DNA of 64,000 bases from a virus. A program made the translations under genes and the position numbers. The notes beneath the pieces were generated by a model that had not been told where the DNA came from, searched no databases, and saw only the letters and a list, made by a program, of their open reading frames with translations. Each line of letters begins with the position of its first letter. Position 1 is the stretch's first letter. Shown here one piece after another: positions 62,817-64,000 of the stretch. The stretch spans positions 16,695-80,694 of IMG/VR virus record IMGVR_UViG_3300036715_001783. One strand, written 5' to 3'.

Positions 62817-64000
62817 AACTACTACTCCTTTTAATTATTTAACCGGTACTCTTTAGTCAATTCATTCAGTACCTATTCTTATATACCCGTAACTTATTTC
62901 ACTTTTATATACTTATTCACATCTCAGTAACACATTAATGGGGTTAACAATACTACCCATTAGAATAACACATAACAACTTACATCTAATAGTAAACAAA
63001 CTTTACCTTTTTATATTCAACTAGTTATACTATTAAATAGTTCAACACACTAAAACTGCAGTGTAGAACACTATATCACTAACCATATATCTACTAGTAA
63101 TCAACCAAATCAATAACAACTTATCTATCAAAAATTGCACCACATCCCTCCTTTATAACTAATATATTATGAAGGGGGATCACACTTTTGGGGGGGCTTA
63201 TATAACAAAAGGTGGTATTATTGTGCACCAACCTGCAGTTTCTGTGGTGTTGAGAGCAACCACCTTTTTGGTTGTTTATATGGTTGTGTATATTTTGGAT
63301 GTTGAGCCGGTAGAAAACCGTACTGAACGGTAGAATGGGGGTTGAGGTATGGTTGGGGTGTATGGTTGGATACTTCCCCCAATGAAAAACTAGTCGATTG
63401 GTTTATTATTTTGGTGGGGTGTGCAGAAACTGTGGTTCTGTTCAATCTGGTTGAGTAGGATAAAATAGAAAAATGGTTGAATGAAGTGGTTAGGACATTT
63501 CTTTGGAGCGCAGACCAGCGTGCCACCATTAAAAAGTGGTTCAGGTTGTTTCAGTTTGATTGACCAATTGTTTATTATATGGTCTTTTCTAAATGTCAAC
63601 GGTGGCCAATTGCCCCATTGTTAATCGTGCTAAATTCGTGGTGTTGACATTCAGAGAAATATATTATACGGGAACCATGAGAAAAAATCAAATGAGTCGG
63701 GAGGTAGATCAACAGTGCATGTTCGGGGTATTAACCTGTTGATAAAGTGAATAAAATAGTGTATAATGGAGTGGGGTCAATCCCGGCGAGACATGTGGGT
63801 TGGTCTATATTTTATTTTAGACAACGTTGCCAGTTTTATGAAGACCAGTTAATTAGCCTTGTGATGTCTTTCCTGACTTCATGTAGTATATTATACATCA
63901 AATTGATGATTTATCAACGGGGCGATACTTCCCCCAATGAAAAACCACTCCAACGAGAGAATGTGGTGTTGAGGTATGTGGTTCAAATAAATCGATACTT
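62817..64000 (+). other. gene-free region, possible replication origin
   Basis: Nearly 1.2 kb with no credible gene; the ORFs here are low-complexity. The left part (to about 63.15 kb) is A/C/T-rich and G-poor on the + strand, and the right part is G-rich. A 22-bp sequence GATACTTCCCCCAATG with tail AAAAAC occurs at 63369-63390 and 63924-63945, and a third copy begins at the window end. TTGAGGTATG occurs twice near these copies. Composition switch plus iterated sequence suggest an origin or packaging region. Confidence 0.5.
63739..63767 (+). promoter_or_regulatory. promoter into gene-free DNA
   Basis: TTGATA (63739-63744) and TATAAT (63762-63767), 17-nt spacer. No coding frame follows within the window, so a non-coding transcript or a gene beyond the window is expected. 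Confidence 0.6.

Noticed and set aside
63218-63599. Minus-strand ORFs of 103 and 69 codons in the gene-free right end
   Set aside because: They lie in G-rich, repeat-bearing DNA, have no ribosome sites, and their translations are low-complexity Thr/Pro/Gln text.
1-64000. Whole-genome use of TGA as tryptophan (genetic code 4)
   Set aside because: TGG is used for Trp throughout, and many well-defined genes end at TGA at the family's normal C-terminus (pth2, cas6f), so TGA is generally a stop here. Only local recoding remains possible.

Overview
The window is an AT-rich, densely packed piece of a large tailed-phage genome, most likely a T4-superfamily (jumbo-type) myovirus. Nearly every gene lies on the + strand with Shine-Dalgarno sites of the AGGAG type. 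T4-like markers are rIIA and rIIB homologues, a gp23-type capsid-fold protein and a PhoH ATPase, and there are phage tRNA genes. Promoters of the TTGAC-N16/17-TATAAT type, as read by a host housekeeping sigma factor, recur between genes. Type I-F CRISPR parts and the general style suggest a gammaproteobacterial host, but the host cannot be read from the sequence.

Layout. 0-3.1 kb: small proteins, tRNA-Asn, and a tRNA-Arg split by a homing-endonuclease element. 3.1-13.9 kb: ATP-grasp protein, Pth2-type peptidyl-tRNA hydrolase, NADAR protein, Ro60-like TROVE protein, gp23-like protein, DRB0094-type RNA ligase and a nest of homing endonucleases. 14-27 kb: nucleotide and DNA-modification block (DpdA-like transglycosylase, dCTP deaminase/dUTPase-like, DEDD exonuclease, phosphoribosyltransferase, QueE, Nudix, QueD), again interrupted by endonuclease genes. 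27-34 kb: HNH gene, AAA+ ATPase with a class 3 intein in its P-loop, GH19 endolysin, GNAT-like protein, PhoH, and small ORFs. 34.2-42.4 kb: a phage-borne type I-F CRISPR-Cas locus. 42.4-45.2 kb: small genes with many frameshifts or in-frame TGA codons and a gene-free structured stretch. 45.2-60 kb: SF2 helicase, two YD-repeat proteins, rIIA/rIIB, HAD-like and DUF932-like proteins. 60-62.8 kb: Rap1a-like protein, Ser/Thr phosphatase, membrane protein, two minus-strand genes. 62.8-64 kb: gene-free, repeat-bearing region with an abrupt change of strand composition, possibly an origin.

The main find is the CRISPR-Cas locus. The order is cas8f-cas5f-cas7f-cas6f, one solitary repeat, an N-terminally truncated cas1 that keeps all three catalytic residues, an array of 17 identical 28-bp repeats with 16 spacers of exactly 32 bp, then the cas2-3 fusion. 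The whole cassette lies between two 66-bp direct repeats that differ at one base. Each copy carries a promoter and ribosome binding site, which looks like the scar of cassette acquisition. The repeat has an altered hairpin base pair next to the Cas6f cut site, and Cas6f differs at the matching contact residue. Interference genes look intact; adaptation is probably lost or altered.

Other systems work alongside it: a 7-deazaguanine DNA-modification pathway (QueD, QueE, DpdA-like) likely hides phage DNA from host nucleases; Ro60-like protein, RNA ligase and Pth2 form an RNA-maintenance set; NADAR may remove ADP-ribose marks. At least nine mobile endonuclease genes or remnants plus an intein pepper the region, and they account for every minus-strand gene before 62 kb. 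Several small genes contain in-frame TGA at likely tryptophan positions, which deserves checking as recoding, mutation or sequence error.
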